Part shown: piece after piece, positions 11,138 through 22,564 of the stretch
How positions within the stretch are numbered: the first letter of the stretch is position 1
Layout of the letters: each line of letters opens with the position of its first letter
Origin: Daedaleopsis sinensis
Taxonomy: Eukaryota > Basidiomycota > Agaricomycetes > Polyporales > Polyporaceae
Direction of reading: 5' to 3'
Length of the DNA stretch: 64,000 bases
Assembly: GCA_033807695.1 (NCBI GenBank)
Contig: CM066301.1
Location: 3,658,001 to 3,722,000, forward strand
Position numbers and translations under genes: made by a program
Notes under the pieces: model-generated
Told to the model about the DNA's origin: nothing
Seen by the model: the letters and a program-made list of their open reading frames with translations, nothing else
The model's database searches: none

Positions 11138-11616
11138 TGTTAGACTGTGTGAGATTGCGAGGCTAAAGCAAGATGTTTGCGGAGTTGGAGATGACTGGGA
11201 GAGAAGACAAGAGTGAGGAGGAGGTGGTGGTGGAAGGCCTATGAATGTGCGCAAGGCCTGTGCATGGACGTGAACATGGACGTCACGGATAGAGTGCCAG
11301 ACCAACCGAGCTCCCCGTGCGACGCGCGCGTGTATCAGCAGACCTCAAGGCTTAGCACACTCTACGTACAGATTCGCGCTACCCATCAGGAACTATGTGT
11401 ACGCGCACTGTATGCGGTCTCATCGACGAGGGTTGAGCGAACGTGTCGCAGGGTATGCCATTAATCTCTACTCGATGTGCTATATAGACTTCCGGAGTTC
11501 ATAATCACGAGCGGTTAACAGTGTAATGGTATCTCGCCGATGGCCCAGAATGAAGTAGTAGTAGTAATACAACCCGAGCAAAGCTCAATCTTGTCCGATA
11601 GTGTATGTCCATGCTA
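11138..11616. other. Intergenic region upstream of dephospho-CoA kinase
   Basis: About 480 bp between the start of the kinase gene and the end of the next minus-strand gene. It holds a purine-rich tract (about 11195-11235) and otherwise no gene, repeat or RNA signature that I recognise. Confidence 0.4.
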
Positions 11617-13321
11617 TCATCGCAGGATGGGCCTTGACGAAGGCGCAGTTTTCGGTTGACGAGAGGAGATGCGAGGCGTGAGGTGCTTATGCAACTGCGC
11701 CTTTCGCAACTCTTCGTCTATCCGCCACATCCCCTTCACAAAGCCATCGCGGTCCAATGAGCCCGAGCCCAGCGGGTCACATTCCATCCTGCGAGATCAC
11801 ATAGTTGAGTGTCACTATCCCCGGAGCTCGAGAGGAGGCGACTGACCATATCACACGCAACATCGCCCTGTCTAACCTCGAGAGCTTCCACACTGCACGG
11901 ACGATCTCGCCGTCCAATCTCTCATCCGCCCCGACATCCATCTCGACGGGCTCCGTGTGTGCATTGGATGCCCCGTTTGAGGGATTGTTCTCTGGATTCG
12001 TTATGAGATCCACGGAAAGCCCTCTCCACCCCGCTGCCTGCCTTGGCTTGCGGTTCGGGGGAGGCGACTTGGCGCGCTCCGCCCGACGAGCGGCGATCAC
12101 GTTCCGATTGAATACTGTCTCATACCGCTTGCGCGCGGCGGGAGGAACAGGCGTGGGTCGCGTGAGCTGTGCCGGTTTAGGTTTGGACGTGGTCGTGCTC
12201 CGTGTGCTGACGCTGGTCCTCGAGGTCGCGACGCTAAGTATGGATGAGCGGTCAGAAGTGGAGGCTGCGTATGTGGATGCTAGGGAGTTGCGGGATGAAG
12301 GTGGCCGGGAACGGGGCGGTGGAGGTGGTGGCGGTGGGCCATCGCGCTTGGGGGCTAAGAGTGGCGAGTGTCGGGGAGAGGTAGGGGCTGATGCTGGAGG
12401 CTTTGTGGGGCGTTGTGGGAGCTTCGGAGGCTCGGGAGCACGTTTGTGGGGATATATCTCCCAGTCCTGAGAGACAGAGGAGGCAGATGGGCTGACTGCA
12501 GACGTCACGGATAGGTTCTCGAACGATTCGTCGAGACTGATTGCGTCTGGTTCGCGAAGGCTGCCACGGTCCGGGTCAAAATCATCCATGTCAGCGGGAA
12601 ACGTCGATATGTGGTTGGAGAAGGAGTTCGCTGTGCCTGGCGTAGTAGGGTCTGTACCTCCATCCGAAGATAGAGACACCGAATGAAATGACGAAATGGA
12701 TGAGGCAGGCACATGGCGAGAGGATGTGTTGATGCCCAATTTGGAATGTGGGGGATAAGTGTGGTCCACAGTCAAAGAGTCAGATGAGGACCTTGTTGCG
12801 ATGGAAATGGGAGGTTGTCGTCTTGAGCCGCGTGCTAGGGAAGAGGACGAGCTAGAGGCAGAGTTGGTTGAAGAAGACGATGGTTGGCGCGGTGGCAAGG
12901 GAGGAGCGGCGCGGTTCTTGGGCGGAGAGTCCAAGCTTATGAGCGGAGGTGGAAGCTTGCTCACAATGGAGTCGGAGACGTGTCTTGTGGCAGGTTTAGG
13001 TCCCAAAGGAGGTGGTTTGCGAGCCACAGGCGGCCTTTGCCTCGGAACATACGGGAGGGGACCATCATCTACAACCCAGTCTTTGAGATCGATGAGGGAT
13101 GTTTTACGCCCAAGATTTGGAGGAGACGGCGAAGGCGACGGGCCTATTGACCTGATGGGTGTGGAGGGCGCCGAGGGAAGCAAAGGCGAGATGGAAATGG
13201 CTGTAGGCGAGATTGGTGTCTCGAGGAGGTCTGGAGGAGAGTGCGGGACGACGGCGGCGCCGTTGGATGCCTGTCTGGACTCAAACGCGTAAATGCGAGC
13301 CTTGACTGCAGACGAGGCCAT
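11617..13321 (-). CDS. EH-domain protein, IRS4/TAX4-like
   Basis: Two exons, complement of 11617-11788 and 11847-13321, give 548 residues. The first 400 or so residues are Ser/Pro-rich low complexity with poly-Pro runs. The C terminus contains an EH domain: EIVRAVWKLSRLDRAMLRVIW joined to the EF-hand-like LGSGSLDRDGFVKGMWRIDEEL. The join at 11789-11846 restores the calcium-loop half of the domain. EH domains bind NPF motifs; the single C-terminal EH layout resembles yeast Irs4/Tax4, which activate the Inp51 phosphoinositide phosphatase. That function is inferred from architecture only. It is divergent to IML2, starts 278 bp apart. Confidence 0.8.
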
Positions 13322-13599
13322 GGCGGGGGAGAGAGAGGAGTATGTTGTTGGTCTGTACCTGGTTTGCAGAGTGCAGAGCGCAGTCAGAGGTGTGCACGAC
13401 GAGCAGACCGTGGGCGCCTCTCGGCAACCGCCGATGTTACGTCAGGTTACGTCGCGCCGTGCCAAATTCGGATAGGCCGCCGGACGCTGTGGGCCGGGAT
13501 GGGCGGACCACTCAGGCTGTGGCTTGTGCCGCTCGCAATCCCCTGCGTCATTGACGCCCCGACCCACTCTCTTCCGTCCTTCGTCCATCTGTCACAGCC
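13322..13599. promoter_or_regulatory. Divergent promoter between EH-domain gene and IML2
   Basis: A 278-bp gap between two start codons facing away from each other must hold both promoters. No TATA box or known factor site stands out; the half near 13560 is pyrimidine-rich on the plus strand, common before fungal start codons. Confidence 0.5.
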
Positions 13600-16419
13600 A
13601 TGGACAATCCGCACAACGACACAGAGGCCCAGCTCCGGGCTGCTACCGTCGGCTTCGACCAGCTTTTTGCCAACGACCTCCACAAGGCACGCGACACCTT
13701 CGCTGCAGGGGACTCACCCTTCCACACGCTGGGTCATGGTGTTTGCGCTTTCCTGGAAGCAGCATTGGGCATGGAAGTACGTCTCCGGACTGCCACCGAG
13801 ACCCTCCCGCACTTACGCATAATCCCCGTAGACGGGTTTGATGGCCGAGGCTTCCCGGCTCCTCGCTCTCTCCGAGGCGGGCTCTAAGAATTACCTCAAG
13901 CTGTCGAAATCCTCTTCCCAAACAACTCAATTCCCTCCGGGCACCGAATGGGAACTGCTTCATTCAGATGCTGTGATTCTTATAGGTCTCACCCACGCCT
14001 TGAGGTAGGTCCATGTGGGTCATTTAACCATGCTTGTCTCCTCATCTCACCCCGTCCGATAGCGAATCGTACATGGGTTATCTTCAGTGTCTGTATGCTA
14101 TGAATAGGTGAGTGCATATCTCCATATCTGTCTGCTCTTCATTCAAAACTCTCCGCTAGCGCACACTCTAAGTACACAAAGTACGCACGTTGCCCTTTGA
14201 ACGTGTTCTGCAGAGTTTAAACCCTGTTATTCGCAGGTTGTACAAGATCGTGTATCCGAACGGCCTCGCCGATTACGCCACTCCGGCGGCGTCAGCCCCA
14301 GGGTCCAGTGCCGCGAGTATCCGCTCAGTGGGCTCTGCGACAAACAGCGTGACACCAGCCGCATCCAAGCCTACCAGACCTGGCTTCTTCAGCCGCTTTA
14401 CCGGCTCGACGCTGACGGTTCCGGCCGTGTCTACTACTCCAATTGTAGCTGCGGAAGGCTCTGTGGACGAACTGATTCTATCGGGCACAGCGTTTGGTGG
14501 GCATCTTCCTCCAGGCTCACCGCTTGCTATGACTGATCTTCTGATATAGGATATGGGTAGGTTTCTCGGTATACGAATGCGGACAAACTTTCTCTCGGAG
14601 CTGACTGTGGCGCGATATAGCCTGTTCAATCTCGTGTTCTCGCTTCTACCCGCGAAAGTACGGTACGCATACATTCTTATCTTCTCTTCTGCGTCCCGGT
14701 CTCATTGGCAAATCTAGCGGTGTGGTCGGCTTCTTAGGCTTCACTCATGATAGGAAACTCGCCCTCCGTGCTCTCGCGGTATCTGCCGCCAAGACCGACG
14801 TACACGCCGTTTTCGCAGGGTCGGCCTCCGTTATTCCTAAGATGTGTTTGTGGACCGTAATTAACCGACCGAATTCACAGACTGTCACTAATGACTTATC
14901 ATGGGGTAGTTCTGCTTCTCGCAGGCTATCAAGCCGACGAAGATCATATCCTCAAACAGTACCGAGCTATAATGGACAAGTCAGCAAACAGCGCCTCTCA
15001 GCTGAAACCTGTAGCGCTGACCGATATTATATAGGTTGGAGTCGCGCTATCCCACTGGTTCCTTGTGGATCTTGAACCGAGTGAGTAACTCCTTCATGAA
15101 ATGTTGGATGGCGCCATTCATAGCATTTGCGCAAAAATAGGCCAAAATCCTCCGCATGTCGTATGACCCAGAAGGTGCAATCAAGGTTCTACAAGACGGC
15201 TTGGCCCCTGGGTTGCCGCATACATTCGCCCAAGCCGATGGCTTGGTGAGAGAGTGTCGTCTGTCTGGTTGGTAACGATGTTCTGAGTGCTTCACAGCTG
15301 CTTTTCGAGCTCGCGTGGACTTTGCTCTCACAAAGGCGGTACCAGGAGGCTGCTGACGCGTTCATAGGGGTCACAGAGGTCAACAGTTGGTGCGTTTATA
15401 CTGTATAGCTCTTGTTTCTTCATCCTCAACTGAGTATGCATTATCTTGCGCAGGAGCCATGCCACCTACTACTTTCTCGCCGCAGGGTGCTACATCTCGC
15501 TGCGGAACTATGAGAAGGCGCAGGAGCTGCTGGACAAGGTTCCTGAGTCGATTGAAAAGAGGAAATTCGGTGGCAAAGATCTCCCTACGGAAGTCTTCAT
15601 CAAGAAGAAGAGTGAGCCTGAAGTCTGACAGCTTGAGCGCAAGGCGAGACTGACAGCGGGCTAGTTGCGTTCTACAAGGAGAAGCGGAGAAGTTGGACGG
15701 GGTCCGAAGACGAATACGCCCTGTCAGCAACAATCAGTCCTGCGGAAGGTATCTACACCGTTACCTATTGCTTCTGCCCGTCGCTGATCATCCTATTTCC
15801 AGAGCTTGCACTCTGTATGCGCATCGTTGTGCAATATGACTACCTTCGCTGACGTTTACATATTTCAGTCTGGAACACACATGCGCGTATCACACGAGAC
15901 ACCGTACTGGCACACATCAAGGACTGGGCAACATGTCTGCAAACACCCCCGGCGACCAAGAGCATTCTGATCGAATCTGTCGTCGACAAAGACCACATTA
16001 CTCCTCCTGGTCCGCCCGACACCCCTGACGAACTTGCCATACGTTCCCTGCTGCTCGGTATCGTCCATCGCACCGCAGAGGACTACGTTGCCTCGCGAGC
16101 ATTCCTTGAGGACGCGGTTGCACACCAGCCCTCGATCAATGTCAGCACGTGGGTGGGAGGTGTTGCATTGTTCGAGCTCGCCGTGCTGGACCTCAAGGAG
16201 ATGGAGGCCGGCGAGGCGAAGAAGGGCCGAGAGACCACCGGACTGAATGCGGACACGGAGGGCTGGGCGCGCGTGCTCAAGGGCGCACTGGAGAAGCTCG
16301 ACAAGAGTCTTGGGCTGGCAACTCAGAACGTGGACTTGTCGTCGAGGCTGGATAGCCGGATCACGATGCTCAAGGATGAGATCGTGATGAAGAAGGAGCT
16401 GCTGGGCATTGCGCCTTGA
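13600..16419 (+). CDS. IML2: IML2/TTC39-family outer membrane TPR protein
   Basis: Sixteen exons are proposed: 13600-13776, 13832-14004, 14063-14107, 14160-14180, 14237-14496, 14550-14556, 14621-14662, 14718-14819, 14881-14979, 15035-15080, 15141-15245, 15298-15389, 15454-15611, 15665-15748, 15803-15814 and 15869-16419. They encode 657 residues. Family blocks include [38 protein letters not shown], KGxxGFLGF-like [19 protein letters not shown] and TPR-like helices ([20 protein letters not shown]). Exons of 7 and 12 nt are required to keep frame and conserved residues. Yeast Iml2 is found on mitochondria and is linked to lipid droplet/inclusion clearance. Family assignment is firm, precise role inferred. 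Confidence 0.87.
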
Positions 16420-16845
16420 CGAACATCGGACATTGGATCAGATTAGAGCATTGGATTTACTTCCGCTATGGCTACGATATGTTTCCGTTCTAATTGTGTA
16501 TGAACACTTGCAAGGAGATATAGACTCCTATCTCTCCTACCACTTGTGCACTATAAGTGGGGTTTTACGCGCGCGTTTGGGACTCTCTCAATCGTTTCAG
16601 CTATGAATCCTGTAGCATAGGTTAGATCGCGAGGGCTCAGGCAATAGTCAGCGCATCGCTGACTTCCGGAAGAGACGGTCGTGCGAGTCGGGTACGCCGC
16701 GTCGCGCGCGCTATACTTAAGGCGCTATGGGGCAAGTGGTGTGACTTTGGGGCGTGACCGATTTCACCCGAGCGCGTTTTGACGATCCTTGCGCTGCCAG
16801 CGACAACTCCCCTTCCACCGTTCACTCATTCCTCCCCCCACCACC
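16420..16845. other. Intergenic region and PDA1 promoter
   Basis: About 425 bp between IML2 and PDA1. Its right half is GC-rich (about 16680-16790), and a CT-rich leader (about 16805-16840) precedes the PDA1 start. No further gene is seen. Confidence 0.45.
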
Positions 16846-18373
16846 ATGGCCACTCTCGCTCGGTTACGGTCTGCTGTCCCCCGCCGCGTCGTGAGTTTCA
16901 TGTCTGGTGTAGCCAAACAGCGCCGGACTCATCCTGGCTTGCAGTCATTACAGGCGTACGCGCGGACGATCCAGACCGCGGCGGACACGACGCAGCTGCA
17001 CGAGGGCGCGTCCCACTCCGAGCCGTTCACGGTCAAGCTCCACGAAGACTCCTTCCACGGGTACCGGACGGACGCGCCGAGCCTCGATGTCGAGGTCACG
17101 AAGGAGCAGCTGCTCAAATGGTACAAGCAGATGACGGTCATCCGCCGTATGGAGCAGGCGGCCGACGCCCTCTACAAACAAAAGCTCATCCGCGGGTTCT
17201 GCCATCTTGCTATCGGTCAAGTGAGTCTCCTTCGCCTGCGATGCGCGCCGAGACACAGGTCTGCGGGGCGCAAGGAAGCACTGGGGCTGTTAACTGACGG
17301 CGCGGGCATGGGTGTAGGAAGCGATCTCCGTCGGCATCGACTCTGCGACGACGTTCGAGGACAAGATCATCTCGTCCTACCGCACGCACCCCTTCGCCAT
17401 CCTCCGCGGGGGCGATGTGAAGAGCCTGATCGGGGAGCTGCTCGGGCGCGTGTGCGGTATCTCGAAGGGCAAGGGTGGCTCTATGCACGTTTTCACCGAG
17501 GCCTTCCAGGGCGGCCACGGCATCGTCGGTGCGCAGGTCCCGCTCGGCGCTGGGCTTGCGTTCGCGCAGAAGTACTTGGGCAAAAAGACGGCGACATTCG
17601 CCATGTACGGTGACGGTGCGAGCAACCAGGGACAGGTGTTCGAGTCGTTCAACATGGTGCGCTCTCCGCCTGTGTGTCCCCTTCGCTCGTATGCGGCTTC
17701 TCATTCTTCCTATTAGGCCAAGCTCTGGAACTTGCCCTGTATCTTCGTCTGCGAGAACAACAAGTACGGCATGGGTACTTCTGCGGAGCGCAGTTCGTCG
17801 AACACCGAGTACTACAAGCGTGGTGACCTCATCCCCGGTGTCCAGGTGAACGGCATGGACATCATCGCCGTCCACCAGGCGTCGAAGTTCGCGAAGGAGT
17901 GGGTCACTAGCGATAAGGGTCCTCTTCTCCTCGAGTTCGTAACCTACCGTTACGCTGGTCACTCGTACGTCATGCATGATGCTTTTTCTATCGTGTATCA
18001 TTGCACTAACCCGCTTCCCGCCAGGATGTCCGACCCCGGTACTACCTACCGTACCCGCGAGGAGATTCAGCGGATGCGTTCCACCCAGGACCCCATCCGT
18101 GGTCTCCAGCGCTACATCTCTGAATGGGGCCTCGCGAGTGAGGACGACCTCAAGGCGATGGATAAGGAGGCCAAGGCTGAAGTCGACGCTGCCGTCGAGG
18201 AGGCCAAGCAGTCTCCCTACCCTGACGAGACGGAGCTTTGGACCGACATCTACTCTGCTGGCACCGAACCTCCCTTCATGCGTGGCCGTGATCGCGACGA
18301 GGTACGCAATGTCCACATACACTCTTGGACGAGTAATGAACTTACGGAGCGCATATAGGTCTTCCACTTCTGA
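16846..18373 (+). CDS. PDA1: Pyruvate dehydrogenase E1 alpha subunit
   Basis: Six exons (16846-16890, 16945-17220, 17318-17656, 17717-17964, 18025-18301, 18359-18373) give 399 residues. A positively charged leader (MATLARLRSAVPRRV) suits a mitochondrial presequence. YKQMTVIRRMEQAADALY, the thiamine-diphosphate motif GDGASNQGQVFESFNM (about residues 205-220), and YAGHSMSDPGTTYRT with the regulatory serine region identify the subunit. With E1 beta it decarboxylates pyruvate in the matrix, feeding acetyl-CoA to the TCA cycle. The first intron (54 nt) has no stop and keeps frame, so retention would insert 18 residues in the presequence. The last coding exon is 15 nt (VFHF, stop). Confidence 0.96.
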
Positions 18374-18559
18374 GCGGGCTGAGGTTTTCGGTTGGATACG
18401 GGGGGTGGTTTGTTAGTTCGTCATAGAGTATACATTACGCGGGTTGATACTACTGCTTTCCATGCTATGTTGTCACTGTTCGTTCGAAGTCCGAGCAGGC
18501 CCGGTCATGTGGAGCAGTGAGTGTGCTATAATACCGATGGCATCCAATGACCTGTGTAT

Positions 18560-19441
18560 CTACGATGGTTTTGTTGGCGCGACGTTGACCTCTGTCCCGT
18601 CGTCTGCAATGACCTTGAACCGCACTAAACACAAAACATCAATAGCCTGTGGGCCTATTAGACGGGTTCACTCACGAATTTGGAACGGCTCGCCCTTGAC
18701 ACGTCGGATGCTCGTGAAGTATAATGTGCCCGCACCTGCTCCGGGATGAGTATCGAACTTTCCAAATGGCAGTGTGTCCGACCTTTATGCCCCTTCACGC
18801 GGAAGCTCAAGTCTATGTTTCCGCCCGGGATATGGATCTACACATTGTCGTCGGATGTCAGATATCTACCCCGACTGCGACCAGACTCAGTACGCACCGC
18901 TCCGTCAATCCTCGGGTCGCCGTTCATCCACCAGACGGGCTCGGGCCGGATAGCCTCGCCGATGACGGCGCGCAGCTCGGGGCTCTCGCGCACGGCATTC
19001 ATGATCTGCTGCATGATCGAGGACGAGAGCTTCTCCTGGTTCGTGACGAAGACCATGAAGACCGCCCATGCGGCAACGCCGACCGCGCCGAGGGCCAGGA
19101 TCGCCGGCCATTTGCTCTGCGCGTAACGAGATGGAGTTAAGGGATAAAGGAGTGATAGTTGAGGTTATGTGGGGGTGGGGGAATCAGCAGACGGACGGCG
19201 GACGTGCCTTCAGCGGGGGCAGGTCGCGCGGGGAGGGCCGGCTGTAGTACAGCCCAGGACGCGCCGTCTTGTCGAACGTCTCTGCTTCGGGAAGCGGCTT
19301 GTGCGGGTCGCTTTGCGAGGACGAGGACGCGTAGCCCGCACGTAGGAAGCCCTGAATTTGCACGCTGGGGCGGGCTGCCGGACGTGGTATCCTCAGTGCG
19401 CGGGTCGGGACGCGTAGGGACGCGCGGAAGGACGTGTGCAT
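18560..19441 (-). CDS. COA1: Cytochrome c oxidase assembly factor Coa1
   Basis: Five exons, complement of 18560-18624, 18676-18735, 18783-18837, 18898-19116 and 19193-19441, give 215 residues. The N terminus MHTSFRASLRVPTRALRI is a presequence-like Arg/Ser leader. One membrane span (ILALGAVGVAAWAVFMVF) precedes the conserved intermembrane-space part PELRAVIGEAIRPEPVWWMNGDPRI and GTLYFTSIRRVKGEPFQIL. Coa1 acts with Mss51, Cox14 and Shy1 at early Cox1 assembly in the inner membrane. The donor of the first intron (GTCTGC) is non-consensus but is the only one in phase. It converges with PDA1, 186 bp between stops. Confidence 0.86.
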
Positions 19442-19634
19442 GGCGGAGGCGTGAGCAGTCTGTAGCGTTGGAGGAGATGCAAGGCCAGGTAAGTAGAGAA
19501 AGTCGCAGACGAGATGGCAGTCACAGTGTGAGTGGAGGTCCAAGGTCCGTTGGTGGTACTAGAGGTAATCATAGGCTCAAGAACCGAGCCGCGCGGGGTC
19601 GCGCGGGCGGCAAGGCCTTAACACCTGCCTCCGG

Positions 19635-22264
19635 ATGACCGCCATCTCGCCCTCGGCCTCGCGCATTCCGAGTCTCTCCTCGCCACAGCCGCAGAACCCG
19701 ATCTCGCTCCGGCTCTACAAGGTCCTCAGCGCGAGCTTCGAAGACGTTGCGACCCGTGAGGCGCTCGACACGCTAGCGGAGCTCTACGCTCCCGGACCCT
19801 CGACCACGAGCACAAATGCGGGCACAGGACAGAACGGAGGGACGAATGCAGATGGTGACGCCGATGGTGAAGTTGACGGGGACGGAGAAGTGGAGGAGAG
19901 GCCGGCGGGTTTGGTTGGGGCTGCAGCGGCGGGGGTGGAGGAGAGCGTTGCGGGAGACATCGCCGCGAGGGCACGGAAGAACTTGAGGCGGGACGTCGAG
20001 AGTAGGCTTGCAGATTCAAGTCGACAGTTCTTGCAGGCGTTTGGCCAGGTAGACCAGGTGAGACTCCGTCCGACTATTTCTGTGCGAACGCGACAGATGT
20101 AAGCGTTGAGCTGAAGGTGTTGGGTGCGGGCAGCAACTAGATACTATACAGGAACATATCGGTCTCATGCGCGTGCGATGCGACGAGGCGCAGACCCAGC
20201 TGCACGAGACAAACAAGGCATGCAAGTCCCTCCTCGACCGTGCAGGCTCCCTGCGCGAAGAGCGGTACGTCCTCCGTCCGCAGCCCCAGACTTCACCTGA
20301 CATTCTGCACATCCCCCTCGCCCATCTTCAGCCAGGGCGTTGCCGTCCGACAATCGATCATCGCGCTCTTCCTCTCACGTTTCACGCTCAGCGCGGACGA
20401 GAAGGCCGCGATCGCCTCGCGCGACGTGCCCGTCGGCCCCCGCTTCTTCGCGGCGATGGACAAGGCGGCGACGATCCGCGACGACTGCCGCGTGCTCATG
20501 ACCGGGGACGAGGGCGACACCAAGGCGGGGCTCGACATCCTCGCTGCGACCGCGACGCACCTCGAGCACGCGCACGACAAGCTCTTCCGCCACTGCGCGT
20601 TCGAGTTCCGCCAGTTCGGCACCAGCCGCGACGCGAGCCTCGAGGTCGCGCCCGCGCTGCAGGAGGCGGTCAGACGGCTGCGCCAGCGCCCCGAGCTCCT
20701 CTCGTACGTCTGCTGTGTGCGCATGCTCCTGCTGGTCGAGACTGACTTGGATATGGGTGTGGGCGCGTGCTTTCAGGGAGGCTCTAGCGTTCCTGTCGCA
20801 GACCCGCCAGGCGACGCTCCTGTCCACCTTCATGGACGCGCTCACGCGTGGGGGGCCCGGCGGCCTCCCGCGGCCGATCGAGCTGCACGCGCACGACCCG
20901 CTGCGGTACGTCGGGGACATGCTCGCGTGGGTGCACCAGGCGATCGCCGCAGAGCGCGAGTTCCTCGAGAGCCTGTTTGGGGTGCGCGGCGCGCGGCGGA
21001 TGGTCGGCGCCGTGCGCGAGTTCGGGGCGACGGAGGAGGAGGGCTGGATGGGCGAGCTCATGGACGCCGCGGTCAAGGGGCTGTCCGGGCCGCTGAGGGT
21101 ACGCGTGCAGCAGACGGTGCGGTCGCAGGAGAGCAGCATCACAACGTACAAGATCGCGAACCTGCTGGGATTCTACATGCTTACGATGCAGCGGACGATC
21201 GGGAAGGAGGCGTTGCTGTCGAGGACGCTGGAAGAGTGCGTAGCAGTGTTGGTCGCTTGGGGGTGTCGTGGCTGACGTGGTTATGCGGTTCAGATTGACG
21301 GGCCTCGCGTACTCAATATTCTACGGGGCCATCGAAACGCAGGGCAGGTCGCTGTTGCGCATCCCCTTGGTGTGTACAATTCGTGCCATTCCTACGTTAT
21401 AACGTACTGATCTGCTTATAGGACCTCGACGACAGCAGTGTGTCGCCGCCGCTCGTCATCCTCGATCACGCGCAAGTTCTCCGAGAAATGATGGTCGTTT
21501 ACGACTCTTCTCTCTTGGGCCATGAGAACGACGAGGAGCTGCAAGCAGGCTTCCGCGACATTCTCGAGAAAATGGTAGACCCAGCGATGGAGATGTGTCT
21601 GACGGGTGCAGACGAGAAGAAGAAGCAGCGGCCGGCATGGGACAAAGCAGTCTTCGTGCTCAACACGCTGTCATATCTGCAGAGCGTGCTCGAGCCGTTC
21701 GTGTTCACGGTCGAGAAACGGGACGTCGTGCAGGGCTTGATCGAGGCAAAGGTGCTACAGCTCATAGAGGAACATGTGAGTACCGATGATCAGCTGCAAG
21801 TGTCATAGGCAGAGCTGACAAGGTCGGCAGTACAAGGATGTCCTGCAAGACTCGGGGCTCGCCGAGATCGCGGCGGCATGCGAGTCTCGAAGACCGAGCG
21901 TGAGTGCACACACTTTCATCTTTTGCATGACGCTGATTATTGCTCATAGGAGCCGCTGTCGCACATACCGGCAGCAGAGCCCGCATCACTGCAGAGTGCA
22001 TTGCACCGGTTCTCCGAATGGCTCTCGGGAGAAGGCGTCGTGCACTCTTCACGGCTCTCCTCGCTCACAGTGCAGAGCTTACACACGCGCGTGCACCAGG
22101 CGGCACTTGAGCGGGTTGCGAGAACGTACGAGCGGGTGTGCGAGGAGGTAAAGAGGGCGGAGAACAAGTATGAGGCGGCGTCGACGCTGCTGGGATCTGA
22201 GCGGCCGTTCGGGCAAGTGCGGCTATTGTGGCAGATCTTTGGGCTGCAGGAGGCGGTCGGGTGA
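19635..22264 (+). CDS. COG6: Conserved oligomeric Golgi complex subunit 6
   Basis: Eight exons (19635-20057, 20152-20264, 20332-20703, 20777-21235, 21294-21369, 21422-21775, 21831-21899, 21950-22264) give 726 residues. Recognisable blocks are LYKVLSASFEDVATREALDTL at the N terminus, the helical tether region with QGVAVRQSIIALFLSRFTL, the segment YVGDMLAWVHQAIAAEREFL, and LQSVLEPFVFTVEKR. COG is an eight-subunit tether for retrograde vesicles in the Golgi, and Cog6 belongs to lobe B. A low-complexity Gly/Asp/Glu insertion (about residues 56-105) separates the first two conserved blocks. It starts about 190 bp from the divergent COA1 gene. Confidence 0.92.
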
Positions 22265-22564
22265 ACGCAGAACTGACGTTCATGATGTCTGGACGTGGTG
22301 CATGACTTGGAACAGCTATGAAGATACGAAGTACCTCGCGCGTGACGAAGGGATGAATGCCTTCCCGAAAATGAACGTTAAGTCGCGGGAGGTGTGCGAA
22401 GCGCGGGGTGATGAACGGATGTGGCTGTGCAGGGTCTAGAGGGCGAATACGATATGTTTTGCGTCATAGCATCCATCACTGTCCTCGTCTCGTTCCCGCC
22501 ACCGCGCGATTTAACACGATCTGTGGTTTGACTGTCGAGCAGGACTCGGACTCGGACTCGGACA
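22265..22564. other. Intergenic region and HSF promoter
   Basis: Exactly 300 bp between COG6 and the heat-shock factor. No clear run of alternating nGAAn units was seen. An imperfect GGACTCGGACTCGGACTCGGAC repeat (22541-22563) abuts the start codon. Confidence 0.4.

Noticed and set aside
12300..12350. GGTGGAGGTGGTGGCGGTGGG tract as a G-quadruplex regulatory element
   Set aside because: It is the reverse complement of a poly-proline run coded by the EH-domain gene; no promoter position.
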